From Sphingobacteriia bacterium (GTDB lineage Bacteria; Pseudomonadota; Alphaproteobacteria; Rickettsiales; 33-17): a stretch of 54,506 bases of DNA. This document shows positions 19,101 through 26,909 of this stretch, in pieces. The stretch's first letter is position 1. Every line of letters begins with the position of its first letter. Position numbers and translations under genes: made by a program. Where the stretch lies: positions 1 to 54,506 of the forward strand of contig JAFKLR010000007.1 of the NCBI GenBank assembly GCA_017304685.1, written 5' to 3'. A model generated the notes under the pieces. The model did no database searches and had not been told where the DNA came from. It was given only the letters and a program-made list of their open reading frames with translations.

Positions 19101-19233
19101 GCCTCCTTAATTTAATGCAGAATAAATCGCTTAGTTCATCTAATTCTTTATAAGATAAAGACCTTTTTTCATCCTTAATTGCAATTTTATCACTTTTGTA
19201 TGTAATTAATTCCAATACATCTTTAGTAATCAT
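16132..19233 (-). CDS. NRPS module A-T-C, predicted glycine-activating
   Basis: 1033 residues. The adenylation domain (about 5-490) has YTSGSTGHPKG (151-161), YGPTE (291-295), YKTGD (370-374) and the catalytic Lys477 in NGKIDR. The carrier domain (about 505-575) has LGGHS with Ser539 as phosphopantetheine site. The C-terminal condensation domain (about 590-1030) has HHIIVDG (727-733), intact. Reading the specificity positions by eye gives D-I-L-Q-L-G-M-I-W-K, one change from the glycine code DILQLGLIWK. The A-T-C order and lack of a thioesterase mean the condensation domain probably joins the carrier-bound unit to a free amine or to another protein's substrate. It is first in the operon with the monooxygenase and PPTase. 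Confidence 0.92.
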   Translation of the reverse strand: MITKDVLELITYKSDKIAIKDEKRSLSYKELDELSDLFCIKLRRLGVKDNDLIGVRLFSSCELSIVILGILKCGAGYVPIDVNYPIERAKYILKDAECKLLISQKEDILKNLDVEFKITNIPFSIKELLTYINEEPYKTSYNPDNIAYVIYTSGSTGHPKGVVIKRKHLTNFLYSISKKIKVNQNDILFSLTPVSFDIFGLEFYLTLISQAQVIICPNHLRTDIDYISQQLSSNQITIFQSTPSTLRMLINSNETFYNLKKVLCGGEYWDASLANQIFSIINDNCELWNMYGPTEATIWSSCSLVGKGEKEIYLGDPLENYFYFILNENLHTTIEGELFIGGSSVADSYWKNENLTTKSFINHPLYGRLYKTGDIVRRVDKGLIYVGRNDSLIKLRGYRIEIGEIEKIINLHDKVEVSIVLPLKLNEEDHLHAVIIKKESTLNESEIKEHISMYLPSYMCPTYYHFCSSIPISLNGKIDRKNIKEMLENKSLTLSEKDRNSIVENQDNITNKLKTIWEDLLKVKQIDDSSNFFHLGGHSLMAARLLSKIRKEIACSLTMREILENITFGNLNKIIKKKIGISYQISNLSTFSENLIPVTFAQLTNFKEVSEGGGLALKLPSSWNIKGLLDIELLKKAFKYVINRHDSLRSSFIHLQNELKQSIHSNVEFDIIIHDISQLNDSLKYKEIENYIIENENLIIDLTKPPLFNVSIIKSSPLEHILLINFHHIIVDGWSKSIILDEVCNFYKNQTHKNSKEVVQFKEFVQWENKFIHSDEGRAQLKYWKEILSNNDILILKEDIDERKDYRGDIKYFKLENSIIIENINNICKSYNLTIFTFFTAIFVMVIYKRNTDNQNIIISTNVANRVTEEFETTVGLLMNTLLIPIEINNELGFTEHLEQVKNNVIDSLNNQNIPFEYILEELEKEYLMKYKHLGMVQLNFRNNLTSDINLGNEIQSFKMQRHPKTSILYFIMDIWTTQNSIEGAIEFSTELYSKEFIESFIDDFKLLVKNVSDNPFIKIKDIIYNEENRYAI

Positions 19234-19265
19234 GCCTTGCTCATTCTAAAGTTAATTAGTTATTT

Positions 19266-19292
19266 ATTATATCAAATTTTAATAGTTGACAA
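19266..19292 (-). promoter_or_regulatory. Promoter of the NRPS operon (extended -10)
   Basis: On the minus strand, TTGTCA (19292-19287) is followed after 15 bases by TATAAT (19271-19266), preceded by TG one base away (TGATATAAT, extended -10). Transcription would begin about 25 bases before the NRPS ATG. The -35 overlaps a TTGACA read the other way, so the divergent operon probably shares this region. Confidence 0.6.
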
Positions 19293-19313
19293 ATAGTTTA
19301 TTATAAATAATTA
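19286..19313 (+). promoter_or_regulatory. Possible divergent promoter of the ALDH operon
   Basis: TTGACA at 19286-19291 is a perfect -35. The best -10 after 16 bases is TAATTA, which is weak. It overlaps the NRPS -35, so one regulator or one RNA polymerase could exclude the other. The gene itself has a good ribosome-binding site (GAGGGAAGG) before 19381. Confidence 0.4.
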
Positions 19314-19380
19314 ATTAATAGTTGCGTTAATTAGTGTAAAAAAATATTAAATATTAAACCGTATTGAGGGAAGGTATAAC

Positions 19381-20610
19381 ATGGTAATTTCTGAATATAA
19401 AATTTTTGATCAATATGCAGAATTCATTGATCAAAATCGAAACGTTATATTTGAAATATTGACTGAAATTGCTACTTATAAAAGTATTGAAGATGAAATT
19501 GAAAGATCTATAAGAGTTTTAAAAAATGCAGCTAGTGAATTAATAAAGGAAAATCCACCTCAAATCAATAATATTGCAATTTATCATTCTTCTAATGCAA
19601 TTTTATATACATTTGTGCTATACTGTCTTATTGCATCGGCCTATACTAAAAATATATATATAAGACCTTCGCATCAAGTTTCCTCACCTACTTCAAAAAT
19701 AGTAGAATTATTTACTAACCATTTTAAAACTCCAATTAAACTATGTAATTTTGGACAAAGAACCTTTGCATATAATGTTGGTTTTTCTGATGTAATAATT
19801 TTTACAGGTAGATATGAAAATAGTTTGGAAGTAATATCAAGACATAAGCATCACTTATTTCTATTTTTCGGGTCTGGGACTAATGCAATGATCTTAGGAA
19901 ATAATTTTGATTTAGAAGAATTTACTAATAAAAGCATAAGTTCCAGAATATTTAATTCTGGCCAAGATTGTATGTGTCCAAACATTATTTTTGTTCCCAA
20001 TTCAATTGTTGATGATTATGCTACACTTTTGATAAAAAAGCTCGAGCTTTTAAAATATGGTCCAAGAAATAATCCTTCAGTAGACTACTCTGATATTTTT
20101 TATGAAGGGGTTGTGGAAGATGTTCAAAAATATCTTACTGAAAACCATAAATGGGTTATTTACAATAAAAATCGTGAAGAAGTAGAGAATAATAATTTAC
20201 TGCATCCAATTGTATTGAAATCTTCTATAAAAAATATGGCAGGAATTATGGAATATTTTTCTCCTGTTTTCAATATTGTTGCTTATGATAATTTTGAAGA
20301 ATTAAGTCAGTTTTTATCAAATGATCACTCTTTGGAACATGCAATGTTTCTTTCTGTTTTTGGAGAAGAAACCTTATCAGAATCATTACATAATTATTAC
20401 TGTATATCTAAAAACCAGACTATATTTGAATTTGAAAATGGAAATTACCCTTTTGGAGGTTATGGTATAAAAGCAAATTTTGTAAAAAGTGAAAACATCT
20501 CTGTTGGTAAACCTATATTAATTTCAAAAGAAATAGCCAATCATTTTAATAAAATTAAAAATAATGAGTCTACTAATGATAATCAAGAATCGATTAAGTT
20601 GTCTGTATGA
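19381..20610 (+). CDS. Aldehyde dehydrogenase-fold enzyme, possible thioester reductase
   Basis: 409 residues, shorter than typical ALDH (about 480). The catalytic-cysteine stretch FNSGQDCMCP (191-200) places the nucleophile at Cys197. The C-terminal NYPFGGYGIKANF matches the closing ALDH motif. The region normally giving E-L-G-G-K, with the general-base Glu, reads FFGSGTNAMIL (162-172), so that Glu is missing. Glu loss is typical of ALDH-fold enzymes acting on acyl thioesters or acyl phosphates (LuxC- or ProA-like). A role in reductive release of the NRPS carrier-bound product as an aldehyde would fit, since no thioesterase or reductase domain is present. It is first in a four-gene operon diverging from the NRPS. 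Confidence 0.75.
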   Translation: MVISEYKIFDQYAEFIDQNRNVIFEILTEIATYKSIEDEIERSIRVLKNAASELIKENPPQINNIAIYHSSNAILYTFVLYCLIASAYTKNIYIRPSHQVSSPTSKIVELFTNHFKTPIKLCNFGQRTFAYNVGFSDVIIFTGRYENSLEVISRHKHHLFLFFGSGTNAMILGNNFDLEEFTNKSISSRIFNSGQDCMCPNIIFVPNSIVDDYATLLIKKLELLKYGPRNNPSVDYSDIFYEGVVEDVQKYLTENHKWVIYNKNREEVENNNLLHPIVLKSSIKNMAGIMEYFSPVFNIVAYDNFEELSQFLSNDHSLEHAMFLSVFGEETLSESLHNYYCISKNQTIFEFENGNYPFGGYGIKANFVKSENISVGKPILISKEIANHFNKIKNNESTNDNQESIKLSV

Positions 20611-21568
20611 AAGTATGTATATTGCTCTCAAAATAATAAATTTCGATTATTATTTTGAAGCAATTACAAGTCCTTTAGGGTTTGCTATTGAAGCAAACAT
20701 AAAATCAAGAGGTTGGATTTTATGTGGACAAAGCGATTTAGATTATTTTGAACCTAAATTTAATATGGGAATTAAAAGCGAATGGGAAATTATAAAATCT
20801 ATTGATTTGAAAAAAATATTGAGAACTGAATTAAAATTAAAGCCTGTAATTATAGATACCGAACCATTATTTATCGATTATTATCATCATATCGGTGTGG
20901 GCATAGGTATGCCTCATACTATTACAATTTTAGATTATAATGAAACCCAAAATAGTGTCCTTATATATGATAAACTTTCTCCAAATACAATGGATAAAAA
21001 TAAAGAGGGGTTTTTTTGGATTTCTTTAGAGGTTTTTAATAAAGCTTTTGAAAATAGATTATATTTTCTAAAATATCAGTTATCTTCAACAGATCTTAAC
21101 TGGGAAAAGGAATTTTTCGAATTAATAAAACAGAGTTATATTAATATGCGAAAAACAGTTAGTCGTGAATTTATTAATATGCAAGCATTAGGTATCGAAG
21201 GAATTAAGACTTTTAGCGAAACAATTCGATATTTTGACCCAAATTACTATGATGATTCTTTAACTATTTGGTTATTTACTAATAGAATACCTATTTATAT
21301 TGCTCAATCTGTACTAGGAAATAGATATATATTTACAAAAGCCTTTGAAAAAACATTTCACAATAGACAATTTAATTTTATAGATGAGACCATTCTTGCA
21401 TTAAAAGAAGTAATGCAAAAATGGGTAAATTTAAGGAAAACATTTATTAAAACTGGTAACGGAGAATTAAATTTTGAAAATTTAGCGGATGAACTTTTAG
21501 AAATTGCGTATACCGAAGAAAAACTCAGTTTTACATTAGAAAATTTCTATATGAGTAATTGTAAATGA
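20564..21568 (+). CDS. BtrH-like acyltransferase (cysteine-protease fold)
   Basis: 334 residues. The N-terminal half matches the BtrH_N pattern: Cys13 in RLSCLYES, His118 in GMPHTITILDY and Asp136 in VLIYDKL form a papain/C39-like triad. In butirosin synthesis BtrH moves an acyl group from a carrier protein to an aminoglycoside amine. The helical C-terminal half resembles the DUF4872 partner of that domain. The start at 20564 lies inside the preceding gene (47-base overlap) and is preferred, or the in-frame ATG at 20576, because later ATGs would lose Cys13. Here it could transfer the carrier-bound chain to an amine, releasing the product. Family call good, substrate unknown. Confidence 0.7.
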   Translation: MSLLMIIKNRLSCLYESMYIALKIINFDYYFEAITSPLGFAIEANIKSRGWILCGQSDLDYFEPKFNMGIKSEWEIIKSIDLKKILRTELKLKPVIIDTEPLFIDYYHHIGVGIGMPHTITILDYNETQNSVLIYDKLSPNTMDKNKEGFFWISLEVFNKAFENRLYFLKYQLSSTDLNWEKEFFELIKQSYINMRKTVSREFINMQALGIEGIKTFSETIRYFDPNYYDDSLTIWLFTNRIPIYIAQSVLGNRYIFTKAFEKTFHNRQFNFIDETILALKEVMQKWVNLRKTFIKTGNGELNFENLADELLEIAYTEEKLSFTLENFYMSNCK

Positions 21569-22248
21569 AACTAATGCATTTTCAAATGATACAATTTAAT
21601 AAAAAAGTATTTTCTGATTATAGTCATTCAGAATTGAACAATAAAATCAACTTACTATACACTGAGAATTTAACACCTCAATTAATACAAACTATTGTCT
21701 TTCCTTTAATAAATGATTTTTATAACAAATATCCAGGATTAGATTGCAAAACTAACCTTATCATAAATTGTGAAAACATTATCAGTGCATATTTAGAAAA
21801 TTTTACTACCCAAGTTAATAATAATGAACGGATTCGCCCTTCCTCTTCTTTAAATATTGAAGTAAGTGCTTTAGCTAATACGGTTGCCACTTTTCTTAAT
21901 ATTAATGGTCAAATCGAAACAATTTTGCTTGATTATAATTCTATTATTCCTTTAATAAGAACTTTAACCCCTTTAGAAGGGGAAATACATACATTCAATA
22001 TATTGGTAAATATTAAGCTTGATCCAGACTCTTTTAAAATTGAAAAGATTTCCCTATTTACAGTATTGTTATCGCATGAGAATTATAATACAGAATTAAA
22101 TTTTGAGTTAGTTAACTCCTTAAATAAAAACTCTGAATTAATAGAATCATTTGATAAATTAGTAATAAATTTATTTAATTCAAAAGATAATAACACATTT
22201 TACTACGGATTTAACAACAACTACATTAAATTTACCAAATTAACTTAA
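21565..22248 (+). CDS. Unknown protein in the acyltransferase operon
   Basis: 227 residues, no signal peptide or membrane segment. I do not recognise the family. The sequence mixes beta strands (HTFNILVNIKLDPDSFKIEKISLF) with helices and ends in GFNNNYIKF. The start overlaps the BtrH-like stop by four bases (ATGA), so the two are translationally coupled and probably work together, perhaps as subunits or successive enzymes. The 17-base gap to the TPR gene keeps it in the same operon. Candidates include a carrier-protein-binding or condensation-like accessory protein, but no motif supports either. Confidence 0.7.
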   Translation: MKLMHFQMIQFNKKVFSDYSHSELNNKINLLYTENLTPQLIQTIVFPLINDFYNKYPGLDCKTNLIINCENIISAYLENFTTQVNNNERIRPSSSLNIEVSALANTVATFLNINGQIETILLDYNSIIPLIRTLTPLEGEIHTFNILVNIKLDPDSFKIEKISLFTVLLSHENYNTELNFELVNSLNKNSELIESFDKLVINLFNSKDNNTFYYGFNNNYIKFTKLT

Positions 22249-22265
22249 AGAGGTATAATAAATTT

Positions 22266-23234
22266 ATGCTTACTAAAGATAACCAAGATCTTAAACATGA
22301 TATTATTTTAACAGCACATGGTCTTTATAAATCAAGGTTATATAATGAAGCACTAACTATTTATGAACAAATTCTTAAAATAAAGCCTACTTTGTCAGAG
22401 GCTTGGAATGGAAAAGGAAATTGTTTATATTATTTAAAGAGATATGAGGAAGCTGAATCGTGTTTTGATAAAGTTCTTGAGAATGGAACAAATTCTATTA
22501 ATGCTTTAAGCGGTAAGGGCATTATTTGTTTAAAAAAAAAAGAATATTCTAAATCTATTGAGTATTTTAATGAGGTTTTAAAACTAAACCCAAACAATGG
22601 AAAAATATGGTCTATAAGAGCTAAAATATTTATATTATACATTTATAGAGAGTTTACCAATACTCTAAATGAACAAGAAATATCTCATTTAAAAAAAATT
22701 AAACTAGCTTTTACACAAAATAATACTTATGCCTTAATTGAAAATTATTCCAAAGTACTTAACGAAAAAAATTATTTAGGAAGATTAATATGTTTTGAAT
22801 ATTTATCAGTGCTTTCTCCTACATCTGAAAAATATTCAAATGAATATTTAAAAAATTTGATTATTGTTGATCCTATATTAGCTAAACAAGTATGTCTAAA
22901 GTTTTTATCTAGTGATTCTTATATGTATAATGAAATTGCAGTATCTTATTTAAAAAAGTTTCTTTTAGAATCAAAAGGTAAACATGAAGTAAAATCTTTA
23001 TTTCTAAGCTCGTTAACTTATATTTTGAATCATCATCATGCTTTAAATAATTTATTTCCAAATAAAATGACATTGTATGAAAAAGCCTTAATAGAAGGTG
23101 TATTTAATGGATTAATTATAAAAGAATTGTGTAACACGATAAATTTTCCCCAAAAAGATAGTATTAATATTAGAGCACAGAATTTAAAAGAATCAGGATA
23201 TGGGCATAGGTGGTCCAATAATAGAATTTTATAA
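22266..23234 (+). CDS. TPR-repeat protein
   Basis: 322 residues. Three consecutive tetratricopeptide repeats occupy about 15-118 (YNEALTIYEQILKIKPTLSEAW, then YEEAESCFDKVLENGTNSINAL, then YSKSIEYFNEVLKLNPNNGKIW, each with the usual small and Pro positions). The rest is alpha-helical, perhaps degenerate repeats. A clean AAGAGG site precedes the ATG. It closes the ALDH-BtrH operon and is the last gene of the cluster. TPR proteins act as scaffolds, and this one may bring pathway enzymes together or bind a host partner. Its end is overlapped, on the other strand, by a read-through remnant ORF (see 23235). Confidence 0.8.
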   Translation: MLTKDNQDLKHDIILTAHGLYKSRLYNEALTIYEQILKIKPTLSEAWNGKGNCLYYLKRYEEAESCFDKVLENGTNSINALSGKGIICLKKKEYSKSIEYFNEVLKLNPNNGKIWSIRAKIFILYIYREFTNTLNEQEISHLKKIKLAFTQNNTYALIENYSKVLNEKNYLGRLICFEYLSVLSPTSEKYSNEYLKNLIIVDPILAKQVCLKFLSSDSYMYNEIAVSYLKKFLLESKGKHEVKSLFLSSLTYILNHHHALNNLFPNKMTLYEKALIEGVFNGLIIKELCNTINFPQKDSINIRAQNLKESGYGHRWSNNRIL

Positions 23235-23320
23235 TTAATAATATGCCACTTATTATATTTTCTAAGATTTTCTCTATTTTCTTTATATTTTTTAATTTCA
23301 TTTTCAATAGTTTCGTCCAT
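23235..23320 (-). pseudogene. Truncated ORF at the cluster/T4SS junction
   Basis: A minus-strand start at 23320 with GGAG at good spacing begins MDETIENEIKKYKENREN, a plausible charged helical protein. After about 30 codons the frame simply runs into the antisense of the TPR gene. It overlaps nothing else and follows the pseudogene at 23330, so it looks like the next gene of the T4SS-direction operon, cut off where the biosynthetic block joins. Confidence 0.4.
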
Positions 23321-23329
23321 ATAGATCTC

Positions 23330-23804
23330 CTAGTTTATGTAATCAAATTCTAAGTTATTTTCTTGATGAAAATATACACCTTCATCTAGTTTTGTAATAT
23401 GAAAGTTTTGATATGTATAATCCGATTGACGATCAATTACCTCTGAATAAGTTTTGTTATATTTTTATTTCTAAATACATTGTTTTCTTTTTTGAAGTGG
23501 TTAAATAACTTGCCAGGATTAGGATTGTTAAAGGTAGACTCTATGATTTCATGCTGTTTATAAGAATTTTCATCGTTACTATATGTAACATGGGTGAACT
23601 TCCCTTTTATTTCTTCATTGATATACTTTAATGTATCTGAAGGGCCTGTTTTTTCAGGATAAGAATACTCTATAACAGTCGAAAATTACTATTATTTTCA
23701 TCTGTAAAGGTTATATTTATATACTTTGGAACATATAAAGCCGTATCATAAAAACTTACAGTTTTAAGAGCCTGATGAATATTTACTTTGTAATGTTGTA
23801 TCAT
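23330..23804 (-). pseudogene. Frameshifted gene downstream of the T4SS ankyrin gene
   Basis: From ATG 23804 (ribosome-binding site CGGAGAA) the protein reads MIQHYKVNIHQALKTVSFYD and on to a stop near 23672. Coding resumes in another frame (STVIEYSYPEKTGPSDTLKY, then FTHVTYSNDENSYKQHEI). A second shift near 23455-23466 gives TYSEVIDRQSDYTYQNFHI and ends at TAG 23330-23332. The original was about 155 residues, soluble and of no recognised family. Both breaks are at short homopolymers, so sequencing error is possible. It is co-directional with, and 16 bases after, the ankyrin gene. Confidence 0.55.
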
Positions 23805-23819
23805 AATCATTTCTCCGAT

Positions 23820-24839
23820 TTAATTAAAAATATATTCATTTTCGTTTTCATAATTTTCTCCCTGAGCAACTTCTTCTTTGATAAAATGATAACTTTCTAC
23901 GCTAATATTTTTCATATTAAATTCTTTATTTATCTCATACATTTTCGCTCCATTTTCCTTCAAAATTTCTTCAAATTTATTTTTATTTAAATAAGTAGCT
24001 CTAAATAGAGGAGTTTCTCCATCTATATCAGGCATATTCACATCAGCTCCTTTTTGTAATAAGAAACTTAAAATATTAGTATTACTAGGATGAGAATTTG
24101 AAATAAAATAATTTAAAGGAGTTTCACCTTGGTCATTTTGGATATTAATGTAGGAATCATTTTCAAAAAATCTATCTATCGCATGAAAATTATAACTATT
24201 AACAATATAGTGGTGTGGGGTATTACCATATTTATCTTTAATAGTTAAATCACCACCTAAATCTAAAAGTAAATCTATAACACTTGCAGGCATATCCCTA
24301 CAAAAATGTAAAACTGTTTTTCCCTCCACATTTTGAATGTTCAGATTTATATCATAGTCAACCATAACTGCCATTGCACCTTTTTTATCGTGATAAAGTG
24401 CATATGAAAATGGGGTAAAGCCACAATTATTTTGTATATTTAAATTAAAGTTTTTCTTACAGAGTATCTCTATAAATTCTTTACCTTGATAATTTTTATC
24501 AATAGCTAAATGTATAGGTGCAGCACTATCACTGTTAGAAATATAAGGATTAGCTCCTCTATCTAATAAAAATTTCATTATTCCAGGATTGTTTTCATAG
24601 ACAGCTATGTGTAGTGCAGTGTTACCGCTATCGTCTTGAATATTAATATCCGCACCTTTATCTAATAATAGCTTTATCACTTTCAAGTTGCCTTTTCTAA
24701 TTGCAGTAAACAAAGGAATTTTCAATTGATAATCTATTTTAAAGGATTTTAATTCAACATTTTGACTAATTAATTCTTTTATTTTTCCTATATCATTCTT
24801 TTCAATAGAAATAATAAATTCTTTATTTAAATCACTCAT
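23820..24839 (-). CDS. Ankyrin-repeat protein at the end of the T4SS operon
   Basis: 339 residues from the ATG at 24839, which follows GGAGG; an in-frame TTG at 24851 overlaps that site and is rejected. About eight ankyrin repeats run from residue 30 to 295, with many canonical units (DDSGNTALHIAVYENNPGIMKFLLDRGA, cited in part: G-N-T-A-L-H-I-A and K-F-L-L-D-R-G-A). There is no signal peptide or membrane segment. The gene lies 13 bases after virB1, so it is expressed with the secretion apparatus. Ankyrin proteins of intracellular bacteria are common T4SS effectors, and the position makes this the best effector candidate in the window. It could also be a structural or immunity protein. Confidence 0.85.
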   Translation of the reverse strand: MSDLNKEFIISIEKNDIGKIKELISQNVELKSFKIDYQLKIPLFTAIRKGNLKVIKLLLDKGADINIQDDSGNTALHIAVYENNPGIMKFLLDRGANPYISNSDSAAPIHLAIDKNYQGKEFIEILCKKNFNLNIQNNCGFTPFSYALYHDKKGAMAVMVDYDINLNIQNVEGKTVLHFCRDMPASVIDLLLDLGGDLTIKDKYGNTPHHYIVNSYNFHAIDRFFENDSYINIQNDQGETPLNYFISNSHPSNTNILSFLLQKGADVNMPDIDGETPLFRATYLNKNKFEEILKENGAKMYEINKEFNMKNISVESYHFIKEEVAQGENYENENEYIFN

Positions 24840-24852
24840 ATAATCCTCCAAT

Positions 24853-25335
24853 TTAATTAAATGTATGAAAGTCTCTTAAAAACTTTCCTAAATAAACTTG
24901 TCCTAGCCTTTCTTCTTTAGAATGAAATGCGGCTACGGCTTTTTTCCAGTCTTTGAATTCTTTATAATTTGTACTCAAAAACTTAGCAGCATAAGTTACA
25001 TTAATCTCAGGTTCAAACATTTCTTCTAAATTTGTAAAGTTTTTACCATGATATTTGAAATTTACTTGCATGCAGCCTATATCTATATTTTTATATCCTG
25101 CTTTAATTAGCTTATTAACATAATCAACCGCATATTCCTTAGTTTTGAAATAATATCCTTTACCTTTTACATTTATTGTCCATGGATGTTTTCTGGCTTC
25201 AATATGAGAGACAGTTTGAAGTACTCCATTTGGTATACCAAAATCACTTGAAGCTCTTTTAAAGTATGGTTTACAACTCTCTGCAAGCGTTATACTAGGG
25301 AAGAATAAGAATGTTAATAAAATTAATCTAACCAT
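24853..25335 (-). CDS. virB1: VirB1-like lytic transglycosylase
   Basis: 160 residues. Signal peptide 1-18 (ending TLA-E). The SLT/lysozyme-like core follows: an N-terminal helix leading to SHIEARKHPW with the probable catalytic Glu, then the DIGCMQVNFKYH block (equivalent to the G-x-M-Q-x-x loop) and AAKFLSTNY helices. The glycan-cutting enzyme opens the peptidoglycan for assembly of the secretion channel. It overlaps the virD4 stop by 13 bases. In Agrobacterium virB1 opens the operon, but here it is near the end, after virD4, an unusual order seen in some plasmid T4SSs. Confidence 0.82.
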   Translation of the reverse strand: MVRLILLTFLFFPSITLAESCKPYFKRASSDFGIPNGVLQTVSHIEARKHPWTINVKGKGYYFKTKEYAVDYVNKLIKAGYKNIDIGCMQVNFKYHGKNFTNLEEMFEPEINVTYAAKFLSTNYKEFKDWKKAVAAFHSKEERLGQVYLGKFLRDFHTFN

Positions 25336-26909
25336 GAAACTAACCTTTGATTTGAATGCCAGTAAGGTACATTTGCTAAAATAGGACGGTTATAAGAGCC
25401 TTCTAAAAGAATTAAACATTTTTTATCTGAAAGGTTTAAAATCTCTTGCGCAGAGATTAAAGCTTTGTCTTGTTTAGAAGATGAAATAGATAATCTATTA
25501 CCTTTACTTATAGTTTTTTTCTCAATAACTTTAGTACCAATCATATCACTTATAAGCTTTGAAGTTTCCAAATCATTTTGACCTAATACTATTTTATAAG
25601 CACAGTTGTTTAATAACACCCTAGTGGAGAGTTTACCATAAGTTTCTTCTATCTGTCCTATATCTTGGGCTACATACAAAGCATTAACTTTATAATGTCT
25701 TGATATTGTTGGTAATTTAACTAGTTTATTTAATTTACCCAGTAAGGGAAATTCATCGATCAAAAGTGTAACACTGTGATCAAGATCAGAAGGCATCTCA
25801 GCAATAAGATTATTTGCAAGACTATTGAATACTAGTGCTACAAGTTTACTTAACTTATCTTGGCTTGCAGGAGGAACAATTATATATACAGTAAGAGGTC
25901 TTTCAAGTTTTCGTAAGTTAGAAGGTATTATATCACTTTTACCATCAGTAGCATTTATTACATTAGGGCTTCTAAATACTTCAAGAGAGTTTGATAAAAC
26001 CCCGGTAACTCCACTCCATTGTTCATGGCTATAAGTATCATTTAGGATATCATTACAATCTCTTTTAAGCCAATCTGGTGTACTTTCATCATTAAGGATA
26101 GCTTTAAAAATTACATCAGCCCTATCAGAGGTATATAACTCTCTTACTTTAGGTAATGAAGTTTCACCTTTTTTTATTATTTGATAACAAGTAAGTACAT
26201 ATAATGCGATCTTTGCTCTACTGTTGAAAAATTCAGTGTTTCCATATTCATTAGGCTTCCTTTCAATTAAAATCTCTATAGCTTGCGTTACATAATCTAT
26301 TAACTTGCTTGTATCTTTGGGTAATAATTCTTTTGAAAAAACATTAAATACGCATGATTTTTCATCTTCAGGGCTAAAAACTAAAATATCTGAGAAGTTA
26401 GATCTTTGCTCCTGTGTTTTTTCAAATATTTCTCCTTTTGGATCATGACAAACAATTGAGTTTTTACATGTAAACATAATAGGTATAATAAAACCTGATG
26501 TTTTACCTTTTCCTGCAGGAGCAATTAACAAGCCTGATTTAGGGCTATCATTAAATAGAAATTTACTACCCCTCTTACCTAAAATAATGCCCTTATTGTA
26601 ATCAATCTTTTTCTTGTATTTAAAATATAAAATGTCAAACCATGTAGCAAAGCGAGACTCTTTTTCAGGGTTTTCTAACCGAGCATTCAAATTATAGCCA
26701 TAAGCTATAAATAACATACCAGCTATTATTGAGCAAACATATGGCATAGGTAAAAACAAACCATATTTTTTTAAAACATCTGCTAAAATGTATAAGGATA
26801 AACGATGGTGGCTATCTCCTAACCAAGTATTAGGTATTGCAGCAATAAAACTAGCATATAAAGAAAAACTAAGGATTATAAACCCTTTATGCAGCAAATT
26901 CATGAGCAA
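25323..26909 (-). CDS. virD4: VirD4/TraG-type coupling ATPase
   Basis: 528 residues. Two N-terminal membrane segments (about 8-26 and 52-72) anchor it. The Walker A is APAGKGKT (130-137), where the first Gly of the usual motif is Ala. Walker B is LLIDEFPLLGK, and the RecA-like core runs to the C-terminus. It delivers DNA-protein or protein substrates to the channel. It overlaps virB11 by 23 bases and virB1 by 13. With virB11 and virB4 it supplies the three ATPases of a P-type system. No relaxase is visible in the window, so the DNA-processing partner must be elsewhere. Confidence 0.9.
   Translation of the reverse strand: MLMNLLHKGFIILSFSLYASFIAAIPNTWLGDSHHRLSLYILADVLKKYGLFLPMPYVCSIIAGMLFIAYGYNLNARLENPEKESRFATWFDILYFKYKKKIDYNKGIILGKRGSKFLFNDSPKSGLLIAPAGKGKTSGFIIPIMFTCKNSIVCHDPKGEIFEKTQEQRSNFSDILVFSPEDEKSCVFNVFSKELLPKDTSKLIDYVTQAIEILIERKPNEYGNTEFFNSRAKIALYVLTCYQIIKKGETSLPKVRELYTSDRADVIFKAILNDESTPDWLKRDCNDILNDTYSHEQWSGVTGVLSNSLEVFRSPNVINATDGKSDIIPSNLRKLERPLTVYIIVPPASQDKLSKLVALVFNSLANNLIAEMPSDLDHSVTLLIDEFPLLGKLNKLVKLPTISRHYKVNALYVAQDIGQIEETYGKLSTRVLLNNCAYKIVLGQNDLETSKLISDMIGTKVIEKKTISKGNRLSISSSKQDKALISAQEILNLSDKKCLILLEGSYNRPILANVPYWHSNQRLVSWLD

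Noticed and set aside
23036..23234. Extension of the minus-strand ORF from 23320 across the TPR gene
   Set aside because: The portion within the TPR gene is antisense to a clear coding region; only the first 30 codons may be real.
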